From positions 3,135,166 to 3,199,165 of the forward strand of contig NZ_LT800494.1 of assembly GCF_900166665.1 (NCBI RefSeq): a DNA stretch of 64,000 bases, given 5' to 3'. Under the pieces are notes generated by a model, which saw only the letters and a program-made list of their open reading frames with translations, had not been told where the DNA came from and did not search any database. The position numbers were made by a program, and so were the translations under genes. The DNA comes from Cytobacillus gottheilii (GTDB lineage Bacteria; Bacillota; Bacilli; Bacillales; Cytobacillaceae). This document shows positions 1 through 8,877 of the stretch, piece after piece (the first letter of the stretch is position 1; each line of letters starts with the position of its first letter).

Positions 1-1
1 T

Positions 2-898
2 GTTGAGTATGGATTAGAAATTCAAGGAATCACTGAGAATACACGAAAAGAAAAAGCACTCGAATCATTAAAGTTAGTAGGATTAGATGGTTATGAAAAG
101 CAATATCCCAGTCAGCTGAGCGGGGGTATGCAGCAGCGCGTTGGTTTGGCAAGAGCACTTGCCAATGACACAGATATCTTATTAATGGATGAAGCTTTCA
201 GTGCACTTGACCCATTAATAAGAAAGGATATGCAAGATGAATTACTTGAGCTCCAATCCTCTATGTCAAAAACCATTGTCTTTATTACTCATGATTTAGA
301 TGAAGCGCTAAGAATTGGTGATCGGATTGCATTGATGAAGGATGGAGCTGTTGTTCAAATTGGAACACCAGAAGAAATATTAATCAACCCATCCAATCAA
401 TATGTTGAAAGATTCGTAGAAGACGTAGACCTTTCGAAAATCCTTACAGCAAGCCATGTAATGAAGCGAGCTGAAACAGTACAAATTGACAAAGGGCCTC
501 GTGTTGCCATTGAAATGATGAAAAAATTAGGTATTTCCAGCATCTACGCTGTCGATAAAAAGAAAACGCTGCTTGGTGCATTAACAGCAGATGATGCACA
601 AGAAGCCATAAATTCAGGGAAAACACTGCAGGAAATCATCAAACGAGATGTTCAAACCGTGACAGAAGATACCCTTTTAACAGACTTATTCGAGCAAGTG
701 TCCCAAGCAAGTATTCCAGTAGCAGTTGTTGACGACAATGGCCGTTTAAAAGGAATTTTAGTTAGAGGAGCAGTCATTGGAGCACTTGCTGGAAATAATG
801 AAGCCATAAACTATTTACATAACACTGATGGCGACGCTCTTGTTAAGAAAAATGAAAATACAGAAGATCAAGTAAGTATTGTCAAGGAGGGACTATGA
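2..898 (+). CDS. opuAA: Glycine betaine ABC transporter ATP-binding protein OpuAA, 5'-truncated by the window edge
   Basis: The open frame runs into the window from its left edge, so the N-terminus with the Walker A motif is missing. What is present starts just before the ABC signature (LSGGMQQRVGLARAL, near 118-160) and continues with Walker B (ILLMDEAFSALDP) and the switch histidine (FITHD). A C-terminal part of about 130 residues has the look of a tandem CBS module, as in OpuAA/ProV, where it senses ionic strength or nucleotide. The protein energises uptake of the osmoprotectant glycine betaine at the membrane. Its stop overlaps the start of opuAB (ATGA), which indicates translational coupling. 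Family assignment is firm; the exact substrate (betaine versus another compatible solute) is inferred from similarity to OpuA. Confidence 0.9.
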   Translation, partial: VEYGLEIQGITENTRKEKALESLKLVGLDGYEKQYPSQLSGGMQQRVGLARALANDTDILLMDEAFSALDPLIRKDMQDELLELQSSMSKTIVFITHDLDEALRIGDRIALMKDGAVVQIGTPEEILINPSNQYVERFVEDVDLSKILTASHVMKRAETVQIDKGPRVAIEMMKKLGISSIYAVDKKKTLLGALTADDAQEAINSGKTLQEIIKRDVQTVTEDTLLTDLFEQVSQASIPVAVVDDNGRLKGILVRGAVIGALAGNNEAINYLHNTDGDALVKKNENTEDQVSIVKEGL

Positions 899-1740
899 TG
901 GAAGATTTATTGCCAAAACTCCCTCTTGGAGATTGGATCGATGCATTTGTAGACTGGTTAACTGTTACGTTTGAATTTCTATTTGATGGTATTACAGTTG
1001 CCTTAGAAGGAATTGTCGAAGGATTATTAGCAGGTCTGGAAATAATCCCTTCTATTATATTGATTATCTTAGTAACAGCGCTAGCTTGGTGGCTGGCCGG
1101 AAAAAGTATGGCTTTGTTTACACTAATCGGACTATTTTTAATTGAAAACCTTGGCTATTGGGAACCTATGCTGGAAACTTTGGCATTAGTTTTAACCGCT
1201 GTATTTATTACAGTCATTATTGGGTTACCAGTAGGCATCTGGGCGTCTCAGAAGAAAGCTGTAAAGCAAATCATTACTCCAATGTTAGACTTTATGCAAA
1301 CTATGCCAGCCTTTGTTTATCTTATTCCAGCAATCTTTTTCTTTAGTATTGGTGTTGTACCAGGCGTTGTATCATCAGTTATTTTCGCAGTACCGCCTAC
1401 AATCAGACTTACAATACTAGGCATTCAGCAAGTGCCTGCCGACATTATTGAAGCGACCGAAAGCTTTGGTTCTACAACAGGTCAGCGTTTAATAAAGGTA
1501 CAGCTTCCATTAGCGATGCCAACTATTATGGCCGGAATCAACCAGAGTATCATGCTTGCCTTGTCCATGGTGGTAATCGCTTCAATGGTAGGAGCACCTG
1601 GTCTCGGAGCAGAAGTTTATCGAGCTGTTACCCAAATCCAAATTGGAACAGGATTTGAAGCTGGTTTAGCAATCGTTATCATTGCTATAATTCTTGATCG
1701 TATAACTCAAAATATCGGGAGAAAGAGAAAAGCAAAATAA
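895..1740 (+). CDS. opuAB: Glycine betaine ABC transporter permease OpuAB
   Basis: This 281-residue protein has several hydrophobic segments and the binding-protein-dependent transport permease core (EATESFGSTTGQRLIKVQLP region, the loop that docks on the ATPase). Length and the acidic N-terminal region before the first membrane span match OpuAB. AAGGAGG lies 5-11 bases before tandem ATG codons at 895 and 898; the first overlaps the opuAA stop. In B. subtilis the substrate-binding lipoprotein gene opuAC follows directly. Here no coding frame follows and the operon ends in a hairpin terminator, so the binding protein must be encoded upstream of the window or elsewhere. Confidence 0.92.
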   Translation: MMEDLLPKLPLGDWIDAFVDWLTVTFEFLFDGITVALEGIVEGLLAGLEIIPSIILIILVTALAWWLAGKSMALFTLIGLFLIENLGYWEPMLETLALVLTAVFITVIIGLPVGIWASQKKAVKQIITPMLDFMQTMPAFVYLIPAIFFFSIGVVPGVVSSVIFAVPPTIRLTILGIQQVPADIIEATESFGSTTGQRLIKVQLPLAMPTIMAGINQSIMLALSMVVIASMVGAPGLGAEVYRAVTQIQIGTGFEAGLAIVIIAIILDRITQNIGRKRKAK

Positions 1741-1769
1741 TAGATTCGTTTTATTTCAGCTTCATTGAA

Positions 1770-1925
1770 TGAATCAAGGCTGAGTCACAAGTATTTAACA
1801 TGACAATAGAACTGAATGGTTAGGAAGTGAATCTTTCTAATCATTCGGTTTTTTTATTGTTATAAAGATTATCTTTTTAAACATGAGTGAATTGGAGCGG
1901 AGGATACTTAACTCCTATGCAGTCA
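1770..1925 (+). repeat. Truncated copy of the 316-bp composite repeat element
   Basis: The segment begins with a degenerate form of the element's left end (GGCTGAGTCACAAGTATTTAACA, compare GGATGGGACATAAGTATTTAACA at 46686). It continues with the CTGAATGGTTAG / CTAATCATTCGG hairpin and then the first part of the inner core (GAGTGAATTGGAGCGGAGGA). It breaks off after about 155 bases, where the floT terminator begins. The rest of the element is absent. Confidence 0.75.
1812..1855 (+). terminator. Terminator of opuAA-opuAB, built from the repeat's hairpin
   Basis: A 12-base-pair stem (CTGAATGGTTAG with CTAATCATTCGG, two G-T pairs) is followed by seven T residues, the classical intrinsic terminator form on the + strand. 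It is the hairpin part of the dispersed element. Confidence 0.85.
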
Positions 1926-1927
1926 CT

Positions 1928-1960
1928 AAAAAGCGGCCGGAGAATGAACTCCTGGCCGCT
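1928..1960 (-). terminator. Terminator of the flotillin operon
   Basis: The inverted repeat AGCGGCCGGAG / CTCCTGGCCGCT is GC-rich and followed on the minus strand by TTTTTAG. It lies 16 bases past the floT stop codon. Confidence 0.85.
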
Positions 1961-1976
1961 AATTGGTTAGATACAT

Positions 1977-3521
1977 TTATTCCTGATTACTTTCGACTAG
2001 TTCCCCTGTTCCCTCTTTATCCTTCAATTCATATGCCAGCTGATCAATACTTCCTCGAATATTGCCTTTACCAGAGAAATTTTCCAGCAGCTCCTTCACA
2101 TCAATGCCAGAAGAAGCTTTTAATGTTTCCTGCATCGTTGACATAAGATTTGTCGCATAGCCAGTAACTTTATTGGCTCCGCCATTGCTGCTGTCGCTGC
2201 CCGTATCGACAACCGTAATCTTATCAATATTAGATAATGGGCTGGCAAGCTCTTTTGCATATTCAGGAAGCATTTTCAAGACCATATCCATAATGGCAGC
2301 CTGACCATACTGATCGAAAGCTTCTGCAATTTTGCGCTTTGCTTCTGCTTCTGCCAAACCTTTTAAACGGATAATTTCTGCTTCAGTTTCCCCTTGCGCT
2401 CTTTCTGAATCTGCTTTCGCTAAACCATCAGCTCGAATTCTTTCAGCTTCGGCACGAGCTTCAGCTTCAACACGATATTGGTTGGCATCAGCATCTGCCA
2501 TTTGCTTGCGTTTACTCGCTTCTGCCTCCTGCTCAACAGCATAACGGTCTGCATCCGCTTTTTTCTTAACTTCAGAATCATATTGGCGCTCTCTTCTTAA
2601 AATCTCTTTTTCTTCTAATTCGATTTGCTTTTGACGCTCAATGATCTTAATTTGCATTTCCTGCTCAGTAACTTCCTGCTTTGAACGTGCCGTTTCAAGG
2701 TCATATGCCTGGTCAGCACGTGCTTTGGCAATATCCTGCTCTCTTCGGTATTCAGCTATTTTCATCTGATTTTCTTTTTCTGCCTCAGCAATTTCAGTCG
2801 CTCGCTGGAATTCTGCCCGCTTCGCTTCCTTATCAGCCTCCGCCTGCTGAATTCTTGTTTCTTTTTCAGCGATTGATGTAGCGATATCTGCGTCTCTCTT
2901 TACTTGAGCAATTCTTGGTTTCCCTAATGATTCCAGATAGCCATTTTTGTCACGAACATCTTTTATCGTAAACGAAACAATGATTAATCCCATTTTCGCA
3001 AGGTCTTGTGATGCAACCCTTTGTACTTCCTGAGAAAACTTGTCACGATTTTTATAAATTTCTTCTACTGTCATAGAACCTAGAATGGATCTTAAATGAC
3101 CTTCCAGTACTTCTCTTGCTTCATTTTCACGATCTGCCTTCTCTTTGCCAAGAAATTGTTCAGCCGCTGTAGCAATTTCTCCGATGGACCCGCCAATTTT
3201 AATAATCGCTGTACCATCAGCCATAACTGGAACACCTTGCTCTGTATACACTTCAGGTGTTGAAACTTCCAGCTTGCTCGATAACAAACTCAATGGCTCA
3301 GCCTGCTGGAATACCGGAAGAACAAATGTACCGCCGCCACGGATAATTTTAATTTTATTTCCTGATTCATCAACATGGACATTTTTACTACCTAAAAAGC
3401 TTCCTGTCACAATCAGTGCTTCATCAGGACCTGCCGTTCTGTATTTCGTAATAAAAACACCGATTAATGCAATTAATAAAAACGCTACGATTCCTATAAC
3501 AATCCAGATTGCATAATCCAT
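1977..3521 (-). CDS. floT: Flotillin-like membrane scaffold protein FloT (YuaG)
   Basis: The 514-residue product has one N-terminal membrane segment (about residues 4-25), an SPFH/PHB domain, then a long Glu/Ala/Lys/Arg-rich coiled coil (about 225-400) with the EA-rich repeats typical of flotillins, and a short C-terminal oligomerisation part. Flotillins organise membrane fluidity and functional microdomains at the inner face of the cytoplasmic membrane. A TTG at 3542 could extend the frame. The ATG at 3521 is preferred because AGGGGG lies 11 bases upstream and the product then begins MDYAIW with a good membrane segment. It follows yuaF by 4 bases in one operon read from a sigma-W promoter. 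Confidence 0.94.
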   Translation of the reverse strand: MDYAIWIVIGIVAFLLIALIGVFITKYRTAGPDEALIVTGSFLGSKNVHVDESGNKIKIIRGGGTFVLPVFQQAEPLSLLSSKLEVSTPEVYTEQGVPVMADGTAIIKIGGSIGEIATAAEQFLGKEKADRENEAREVLEGHLRSILGSMTVEEIYKNRDKFSQEVQRVASQDLAKMGLIIVSFTIKDVRDKNGYLESLGKPRIAQVKRDADIATSIAEKETRIQQAEADKEAKRAEFQRATEIAEAEKENQMKIAEYRREQDIAKARADQAYDLETARSKQEVTEQEMQIKIIERQKQIELEEKEILRRERQYDSEVKKKADADRYAVEQEAEASKRKQMADADANQYRVEAEARAEAERIRADGLAKADSERAQGETEAEIIRLKGLAEAEAKRKIAEAFDQYGQAAIMDMVLKMLPEYAKELASPLSNIDKITVVDTGSDSSNGGANKVTGYATNLMSTMQETLKASSGIDVKELLENFSGKGNIRGSIDQLAYELKDKEGTGELVESNQE

Positions 3522-3525
3522 CTTC

Positions 3526-4068
3526 CTAGTTCCCCCTATCAATCCCTATTTTATTTTCTGGCACTACATAAAGAACTCCATCCTTGCTGTCAACTACTAA
3601 CACTCTTTCACCTTCCTTGATGACACCGTTATGAAAGCAAGCTGCTGGCTTTGAAATTCGGCCGCTATAGCTTTCAATTAAAATTTCGCCAAAGCCGTCC
3701 TCAGGTATGGATATTAACACTGTCGCAATTCTTCCTCTTAATGAATCCTCACTATATGCAAGCGATTCTTCAGCAGAAGATAATGGAATAAGTACAAATA
3801 CATTTAAAAGCGTATCTAGTCCCAAGGCAATCACAGCCGATATCACCAGAATTAACATACTATTCATTGATGTTAGCAATTCAAATAAATAACCTGAAGC
3901 TGACATAAAGGTGATAAAAGCAAGGATCAAAACTGGATGCAGTATTCCGAGTGCTTCCCCAGCTCCTTCAAGCATGTCACCGAATAAAACATATAAAATT
4001 ATCAAACTTCCTGAAATAATAAGTGCATAAAGATAAATCGTCTCAAGTGAAAGACCAAAAAGTTCCAT
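3526..4068 (-). CDS. yuaF: NfeD-like membrane protein YuaF
   Basis: A protein of 180 residues with about four N-terminal membrane spans followed by a soluble beta-rich OB-fold (SLRGRIATVLISIPEDGFGE, then GERVLVVDSKDGVLYVVP), the NfeD layout. It has no protease domain, so it is the short NfeD form that partners flotillin. The ATG at 4068 is chosen over a GTG at 4077 because GGAG sits 8 bases before it. B. subtilis yuaF and floT form a sigma-W operon with yuaI; no yuaI acetyltransferase is present here. Confidence 0.9.
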   Translation of the reverse strand: MELFGLSLETIYLYALIISGSLIILYVLFGDMLEGAGEALGILHPVLILAFITFMSASGYLFELLTSMNSMLILVISAVIALGLDTLLNVFVLIPLSSAEESLAYSEDSLRGRIATVLISIPEDGFGEILIESYSGRISKPAACFHNGVIKEGERVLVVDSKDGVLYVVPENKIGIDRGN

Positions 4069-4143
4069 TAACACCACTCCGTCTTAGCTATTTGCTTAAA
4101 TTATAATTCTGCTCTCCTCCTCTCTATTTTTTGTTACCTGTAT

Positions 4144-4169
4144 TACGAATGGTTTGGGAAAAGGTTTCA
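4144..4169 (-). promoter_or_regulatory. Sigma-W promoter of yuaF-floT
   Basis: Read on the minus strand, TGAAAC and CGTA are separated by exactly 16 bases, matching the known sigma-W consensus. The site lies about 75 bases before the yuaF start codon. The B. subtilis orthologous operon is a known sigma-W target, so sequence and context agree. Confidence 0.88.
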
Positions 4170-4292
4170 AAATAATACAAATTTTTCAAATGCAACGAAT
4201 ACACACTCTTGTATTTGTGGCAGTCATCAATCTTTCAATTCCTGCATATTTTATTTCATGGCATTTGGAAATATAATGGAGGTACATGGCTG

Positions 4293-4592
4293 ATGGCTAG
4301 ATCAGATAAGTATACGCAGAAAAAAAGCTTTTTCTGGCTGATTGCAGGATCACTAATCTTTTTATGTATAGCATCCGCAGCCGGTTTTTATTACTACGCA
4401 AAAAGTCAAATTGTAATTGAGGCACCGAAGGAGAACCTAGGAGAAAAAATCATCATTACACTTCCATCTGGAAAAAATATTTATACGTATGAAAATTTAG
4501 TTGTAGAGGAAAAGGGAAAACTTCTATATAAAGGGGAACGCAGCACACTTGATTTAACAGGTGGGATTGTCGTTTATGAAAATTGGGAATAG
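4293..4592 (+). CDS. Small single-span membrane protein of unknown function
   Basis: I do not recognise this 99-residue protein. It has a short basic cytoplasmic N-terminus, one membrane span (FFWLIAGSLIFLCIASAAGF, about residues 13-32) and an outward-facing domain of about 65 residues predicted as beta-strand rich (KIIITLPSGKNIYTYENLVV). The frame is open from 4209, but GGAGG at 4278-4282 points to the ATG at 4293. It stands alone between the flotillin operon (divergent) and the phosphodiesterase gene. Confidence 0.65.
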   Translation: MARSDKYTQKKSFFWLIAGSLIFLCIASAAGFYYYAKSQIVIEAPKENLGEKIIITLPSGKNIYTYENLVVEEKGKLLYKGERSTLDLTGGIVVYENWE

Positions 4593-4672
4593 ATATTCGA
4601 TTAACCATAAGATCCTATTTACTTTAAAAATATATAACCCACTTAAAAAAAATAAAAATGAGGAGATCAATC

Positions 4673-5467
4673 TTGAAGTTATTAAAAAGAGCTGTATCAC
4701 ATACGACCGCTTATTTACGGTCTGCAATTGGCATTAAAAAACAAACGGAAACACCATTTAAAACAATTGCACATAGAGGTGCATCAGGTTATTGCCCGGA
4801 AAATACTTTAGCAGCCTTTGACATGGCTGTTGAAATGAAGGCAGATTATATTGAACTTGATCTCCAGCTTTCAAAAGATGGAGAAATAGTGGTTATTCAT
4901 GATTTAAAACTTGACCGTACAACAAACGGAAAAGGCAGAGTGATTGATTATACGTATGAGGAGCTTCGTCAGCTGGATGCAGGTTCATGGTATTCCAATA
5001 AATACACTGGTGAAAGAATCCTTACTTTTGATGAAGTGCTAAATAAATATAAAAATAAAATTGGCTTGTTGATTGAGCTAAAAAAGCCTTCGGTTAATCC
5101 AGGGATTGAAGAAATGGTTGCTTCCGTACTTGAGAAGCATAACTGGCAAAGCTTTGGTGAAAATCAAATAATCATTCAATCTTTTGAACAAGCTGCCATG
5201 AAAAAGATGACTTCATTGCTGCCTGGTTTGCCTATTGGCGTATTAGTCAATTATCCGATTAAGAAAAAAGACGCAGAGGAAATTGCACAATATGCTGAAT
5301 ACCTGAATGTAAAATGGACTTTAGTGAATAAAAAACTGTTAGCCTACCTTGCCGCATATAACTTAAAAACCTTTATTTGGACAATCCGCACAAAAAAAGA
5401 GCTGGAGCAGATTAGACAATATTCAGTTGAAGGAATTGCCACAGATTACTTGAAGCTGTTTAAATGA
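4673..5467 (+). CDS. Glycerophosphodiester phosphodiesterase (GDPD family)
   Basis: The GDPD TIM-barrel signature is plain: AHRGASGYCPENTLAAF (catalytic His and Arg), then IELDLQLSKDG with the metal-binding Glu-x-Asp and VIHD with the second catalytic His, and later LLIELK. Such enzymes split glycerophosphodiesters to glycerol-3-phosphate and an alcohol. No signal peptide is seen, so it is probably intracellular, like YhdW/YqiK. An ATG at 4658 lies upstream, but AGGAG at 4661-4665 sits 7 bases before the TTG at 4673, which is the better start (264 residues). The barrel is of normal length. Confidence 0.88.
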   Translation: MKLLKRAVSHTTAYLRSAIGIKKQTETPFKTIAHRGASGYCPENTLAAFDMAVEMKADYIELDLQLSKDGEIVVIHDLKLDRTTNGKGRVIDYTYEELRQLDAGSWYSNKYTGERILTFDEVLNKYKNKIGLLIELKKPSVNPGIEEMVASVLEKHNWQSFGENQIIIQSFEQAAMKKMTSLLPGLPIGVLVNYPIKKKDAEEIAQYAEYLNVKWTLVNKKLLAYLAAYNLKTFIWTIRTKKELEQIRQYSVEGIATDYLKLFK

Positions 5468-5496
5468 ACTGCCGAACAAACAGTAAAACACAAAAA

Positions 5497-5575
5497 TAAA
5501 AAGCCGAATGATAAGTAGAATGAACTTCTTAATCATTCGGCCTATGGTCGTGTTAAAAACGTATGTTCCAGCCTC
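5497..5575 (-). terminator. Repeat-derived terminator downstream of selO
   Basis: On the minus strand the box GAGGCTGGAACATAC (5561-5575) is followed by a hairpin, GCCGAATGATTAAG with its partner at 5503-5515, and then TTTTTATTTTTG. It is a short member of the dispersed element family (left end plus hairpin). It sits about 100 bases past selO and can also fold on the + strand after the phosphodiesterase gene. Confidence 0.75.
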
Positions 5576-5672
5576 TTATGTTTGGTTAGGAACTGCTGTT
5601 ATTATGCCATCGGATTATACGAGGATTTAGAAACGGATATATAAAATAACCTCAAGCTTATAAGTCTCATCT

Positions 5673-7133
5673 TTAAGTCCCGCAATAGGTTACATATGGC
5701 TGGTCTGTAGCAGCTGGGGCATTTCTATACTTCTGCTGTATTTCTCCTGAATGTGAAAATGGCTGTGAGAGAACTTGCAGCAGTTCATTCATAACCTCAT
5801 AATTACCACTTTTCTCAGCTGCTTCAAGCGCTTCTTCAACTAAATGGTTTCTTGGGACGACAGCTGGGTTGTGTTTTTTCATGAGTTCTTGGACTTCCTC
5901 TTTGCTTTTATCTTGTTTGCTTAGTCGGTTCTGCCATTTTTCATGCCATTTCATAAAATCTTTTTCATTGAATAGCGAATTTTCCTCTTGAAGATGAAAC
6001 GTGAGTGCCAGAAAGGTATTGGTGTAATCAGCATGATGTGTCTGCATTAACTCCAATAACTCTTTAATCAGAACAGCATCTTCTTTTTCATCATAGAATA
6101 AGCCTAATTTTTTTCTCATTCCTTTTAGCCATTCCATTTCATATGCTGCAGAAAAGCTTGATATTGCTTCCTGGGCAAGCTCAACCGCCTTTTTCTCATC
6201 TTCATCAAGAATTGGCAATAGCGATTCTGCAAATCTAGCCAAATTCCATGCTGCCATATATGGCTGATTACCATATGCATAACGGCCTTCTCTGTCGATG
6301 GAACTAAACACAGTCGCAGGATCGTACTCATTCATAAATGCACACGGCCCATAATCAATTGTTTCTCCGCTTATTGTCATATTGTCAGTATTCATTACCC
6401 CATGAACAAAACCAATTAATTGCCATTTAGCTACAAGCTCTGCCTGTCTTTTTATAACTTCTTCCAAGAAGGCCAAATTAGGATTTGCGCTGTTTTTCAC
6501 GTCTGGATAATGGCGATCAATCGCATAAAAGGCAAGCGCCTGCAGATCTTCAGTATCTCCAAAAGCGGCAGCATATTGAAACGTACCGACCCGCAAATGA
6601 CTAGAAGCCACTCTTGTTAATACAGCTCCGGGCAGAACCTTCTCCCGCTGAATCTTATCACCTGTTAATGTAACAGCAAGACTCCTTGTTGTCGGGATAT
6701 GAAGGGCATGCATGGCCTCACTTATAATGTATTCTCTAAGCATTGGACCTAGCGCCGCCCTGCCATCTCCACCTCTTGAAAAAGGGGTTCTGCCAGAGCC
6801 CTTCAATTGAATATCATATCTTTGATCGCCTGTAAGGTGTTCACCTATTAACATCGCACGTCCATCCCCAAGCATATTGAAATGACCGAATTGGTGGCCA
6901 GCGTATGCCTGAGCAATTGGTTCTGCATGCTCTGGAAAGCGACTTCCTGAAAGGGTTTCTGCACCTTCCTCTTTTTGCAATAAGTCCGAACTCAGCTGCA
7001 GGGAATCTGCCAATTGATGATTAAACATCACTACTTTAGGGGCAGACACAGGATTAGCATCCATTCTTTTATAAAAAATTTCTGGTAAGTTACCATAACT
7101 GTTATCCAAGGCCCATCCGAACTGATCTTTCAA
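5673..7133 (-). CDS. selO: SelO/YdiU protein adenylyltransferase
   Basis: SelO is a pseudokinase-fold enzyme that transfers AMP from ATP to Ser, Thr or Tyr side chains of proteins. The family core is present: [28 protein letters not shown] in the N-lobe and [26 protein letters not shown] with the metal-binding Asn and Asp. The protein is about 486 residues, the usual length. It ends ...YVTYCGT, with a Cys near the position where animal SelO carries selenocysteine. The frame opens at a GTG at 7142, but GGAAGGTGAT is placed ideally for the TTG at 7133. It is a single gene with no obvious partner. Confidence 0.92.
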   Translation of the reverse strand: MKDQFGWALDNSYGNLPEIFYKRMDANPVSAPKVVMFNHQLADSLQLSSDLLQKEEGAETLSGSRFPEHAEPIAQAYAGHQFGHFNMLGDGRAMLIGEHLTGDQRYDIQLKGSGRTPFSRGGDGRAALGPMLREYIISEAMHALHIPTTRSLAVTLTGDKIQREKVLPGAVLTRVASSHLRVGTFQYAAAFGDTEDLQALAFYAIDRHYPDVKNSANPNLAFLEEVIKRQAELVAKWQLIGFVHGVMNTDNMTISGETIDYGPCAFMNEYDPATVFSSIDREGRYAYGNQPYMAAWNLARFAESLLPILDEDEKKAVELAQEAISSFSAAYEMEWLKGMRKKLGLFYDEKEDAVLIKELLELMQTHHADYTNTFLALTFHLQEENSLFNEKDFMKWHEKWQNRLSKQDKSKEEVQELMKKHNPAVVPRNHLVEEALEAAEKSGNYEVMNELLQVLSQPFSHSGEIQQKYRNAPAATDQPYVTYCGT

Positions 7134-7250
7134 ATAAATCACCTTCCTTTATCAATCTGCATGTATGTATTCATTTTCCGCTACCTATAAGGAATTATCC
7201 GTTTTTTTATCATCATACCATTTTATTTTTCTAGATTGGAGAAAGATGCT

Positions 7251-7277
7251 TATCCCCCGCCAATATGGAGGGGGATA
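7251..7277 (-). terminator. Possible weak terminator of tgl
   Basis: A short perfect stem TATCCCCC / GGGGGATA lies 8 bases past the tgl stop codon. The T content after it on the minus strand is poor, so this is tentative. Confidence 0.35.
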
Positions 7278-7284
7278 TCTATTT

Positions 7285-8019
7285 TCATGCGAGCGGCCGA
7301 GACACAAATTGTGATAAATAGTTTGCATTTAAACGGCTATGCTGCGGGAGAAGATAGGCAGATTGCGTTGCTCCTTCTTTTCTTAGCGAATTTAGGGCAT
7401 CTATCATACCTTGAGAGTTTTCCATGCCAATACCATGACCAAAAAATGAATCTCCGCCTAAATAAATGCAGTTTTCACCTGTCCAAACTGGATGATCGAA
7501 ATCAGGGTTATAAAAATAGACGATATCTCCTGGAATATAATCTCTGCCTTCCTTTGTCACAATCCCTAAATCATGATCATAATTCCAGTCCCATACAAGC
7601 AGTCCTTGAAACAATGTATTAAATCGGCTTGTTGAAATAGATGATAAGACAGCTTTATAGCACATAAGAACAATGGCGGTTGTACATTCAAAAGCATACT
7701 CCTTGCTGTTTTTATAAACATCTATTATTGCATCTGATGGAAGAACGGATGGATGTAATAAGTAGCCATATTTTATTTTTTTCCAAATGGCAGGATTAAA
7801 TTTAGAAGTTGGGAATGGCGCAAATTGAACTTCACTTTCATGCAGATCTTTGGCAGCTTGAATAATATTTTCCCTTAGCATTAATTCAAAGTATAGTTCA
7901 TGAAGTGATTGATATTGATGAACTGTTGGACTGCTTTCTAAAGCAAGAAAAATCTCTCGCTGTATTCCCTGAAATTGGCTAATGGCCGGTTTGATGGCAT
8001 AGTTAATCACTACAGACAA
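7285..8019 (-). CDS. tgl: Spore coat protein-glutamine gamma-glutamyltransferase Tgl
   Basis: Tgl cross-links coat proteins through epsilon-(gamma-glutamyl)lysine bonds late in sporulation. The active-site segment AFECTTAIVLMCYKAVL holds the catalytic Cys at about residue 112, and the downstream LLVWDWNYDHDLGI and GDIVYFYNPDFDHPVW blocks are family hallmarks. AAAGGAGGG followed by 7 bases marks the TTG at 8019 as start. The resulting 244 residues match the usual length (about 245), whereas the ATG at 8055 would add twelve unlikely residues. It is monocistronic and convergent on selO's upstream side. Confidence 0.93.
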   Translation of the reverse strand: MSVVINYAIKPAISQFQGIQREIFLALESSPTVHQYQSLHELYFELMLRENIIQAAKDLHESEVQFAPFPTSKFNPAIWKKIKYGYLLHPSVLPSDAIIDVYKNSKEYAFECTTAIVLMCYKAVLSSISTSRFNTLFQGLLVWDWNYDHDLGIVTKEGRDYIPGDIVYFYNPDFDHPVWTGENCIYLGGDSFFGHGIGMENSQGMIDALNSLRKEGATQSAYLLPQHSRLNANYLSQFVSRPLA

Positions 8020-8198
8020 CGGGTACCCTCCTTTATGCCATGCTGGTAAACACATGAATACTTTATATTTTATGGGTTTCAGACTAGAAGGGTTACAATG
8101 AAATAAAGATACGGCCGAAAGCGTCTATATGCACTCAGATGTTAAATTGCTCTCCTTTGGGGTATAGGAAGATTAAAATACGAAGGGAGAGGGTTTTC

Positions 8199-8432
8199 AT
8201 GGCTAATGATAAAAAGTTTGATCATCCTGAACAATATAAAACCGATAAAGAGAGCTTGTTTGACAAGTTTGAATCAGAAAAAAATGTCGATCCCCTGCCT
8301 GTGGAAGATTTAAATGAAGAGGTTAAAGAAGAAAAAGAAGGCGAGAAAACCAAGGACACTTCTTCAACAGAGAAGAAATATGAAGCGGATTATAAAACGG
8401 TCAAAAAGAAAAAATTATTCGGTAATGATTAG
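8199..8432 (+). CDS. Small highly charged protein of unknown function
   Basis: This 77-residue product is almost entirely Lys, Glu and Asp with no hydrophobic core, so it is probably disordered. It begins MANDKKFDHPEQYKTDK and ends KKKKLFGND. AAGGGAGAGGG lies 6-16 bases before the ATG at 8199 and supports translation. A good terminator follows. I do not recognise the family. Confidence 0.65.
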   Translation: MANDKKFDHPEQYKTDKESLFDKFESEKNVDPLPVEDLNEEVKEEKEGEKTKDTSSTEKKYEADYKTVKKKKLFGND

Positions 8433-8470
8433 CGTTTTTTTTAAAATAAATCGATAAAACCGTTATATTT

Positions 8471-8501
8471 AAAAAAGTCAGTCTCTGAAACTGGCTTTTT
8501 T
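8471..8501 (+). terminator. Intrinsic terminator
   Basis: AAAAAAGTCAGT and ACTGGCTTTTTT pair as a stem ending in a T run, just after the small charged-protein gene. It could work in both directions. Confidence 0.85.
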
Positions 8502-8614
8502 ACAGTCTAATATAAAAGCCTAATGCATTCAGTAAATTAACTTTGACAAGGAAGCTAGTAAGTGCTAATTTTAAGAATGATAGAGAAGTTTTTAATATTA
8601 CGAGGTGTTCAATA

Positions 8615-8851
8615 GTGAATAAAGAAGTAATTAAATTTATTAGACAAAGCTATAATATGACCCAGCGAGACTTTGCGCGCATAGTCAGCTGCAGTTTTTC
8701 CCTAATCGCTCTAGTAGAAGTTGGTAAAAGAAGAGTCACAGCAGACTTAGAACAGAAAATTAAAATAGCATTTGATATCGACGATAAACAGCTTCAATCC
8801 ATTACCTCCCTTATTTCAGAATTCAGCAAAGGGATCCCTCCATTTATGTAA
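8615..8851 (+). CDS. Small Xre-type helix-turn-helix protein
   Basis: A 78-residue protein made almost wholly of a Cro/C1-type HTH: VIKFIRQSYNMTQRDFARIVSCS is helix 1-2, and SLIALVEVGKRRVTADLEQKI is the recognition helix with the usual E-x-GKR turn. The frame can be extended upstream to a TTG at 8543. GAGGTG at 8603-8608 favours the GTG at 8615, giving a start right before the HTH. It is probably a DNA-binding regulator, but no target is obvious. No toxin or phage gene lies next to it. Confidence 0.75.
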   Translation: MNKEVIKFIRQSYNMTQRDFARIVSCSFSLIALVEVGKRRVTADLEQKIKIAFDIDDKQLQSITSLISEFSKGIPPFM

Positions 8852-8877
8852 GGGCAGGGCGCCCAAGACAAACTTAT

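Noticed and set aside
1883..2146. Open frame across the repeat remnant and the 3' end of floT
   Set aside because: It joins repeat sequence, a terminator and antisense floT, so it cannot be a real gene.
2332..2544. Ala/Ser-rich open frame on the + strand
   Set aside because: It is the antisense shadow of the Glu/Ala coiled coil of FloT; no ribosome binding site.
7236..7622. 128-residue frame on the + strand
   Set aside because: It is antisense to tgl, whose active-site motifs and start are clear.
8543..8614. N-terminal extension of the small HTH protein to a TTG at 8543
   Set aside because: The extension has no ribosome binding site or family resemblance, while the GTG at 8615 has GAGGTG at good spacing.
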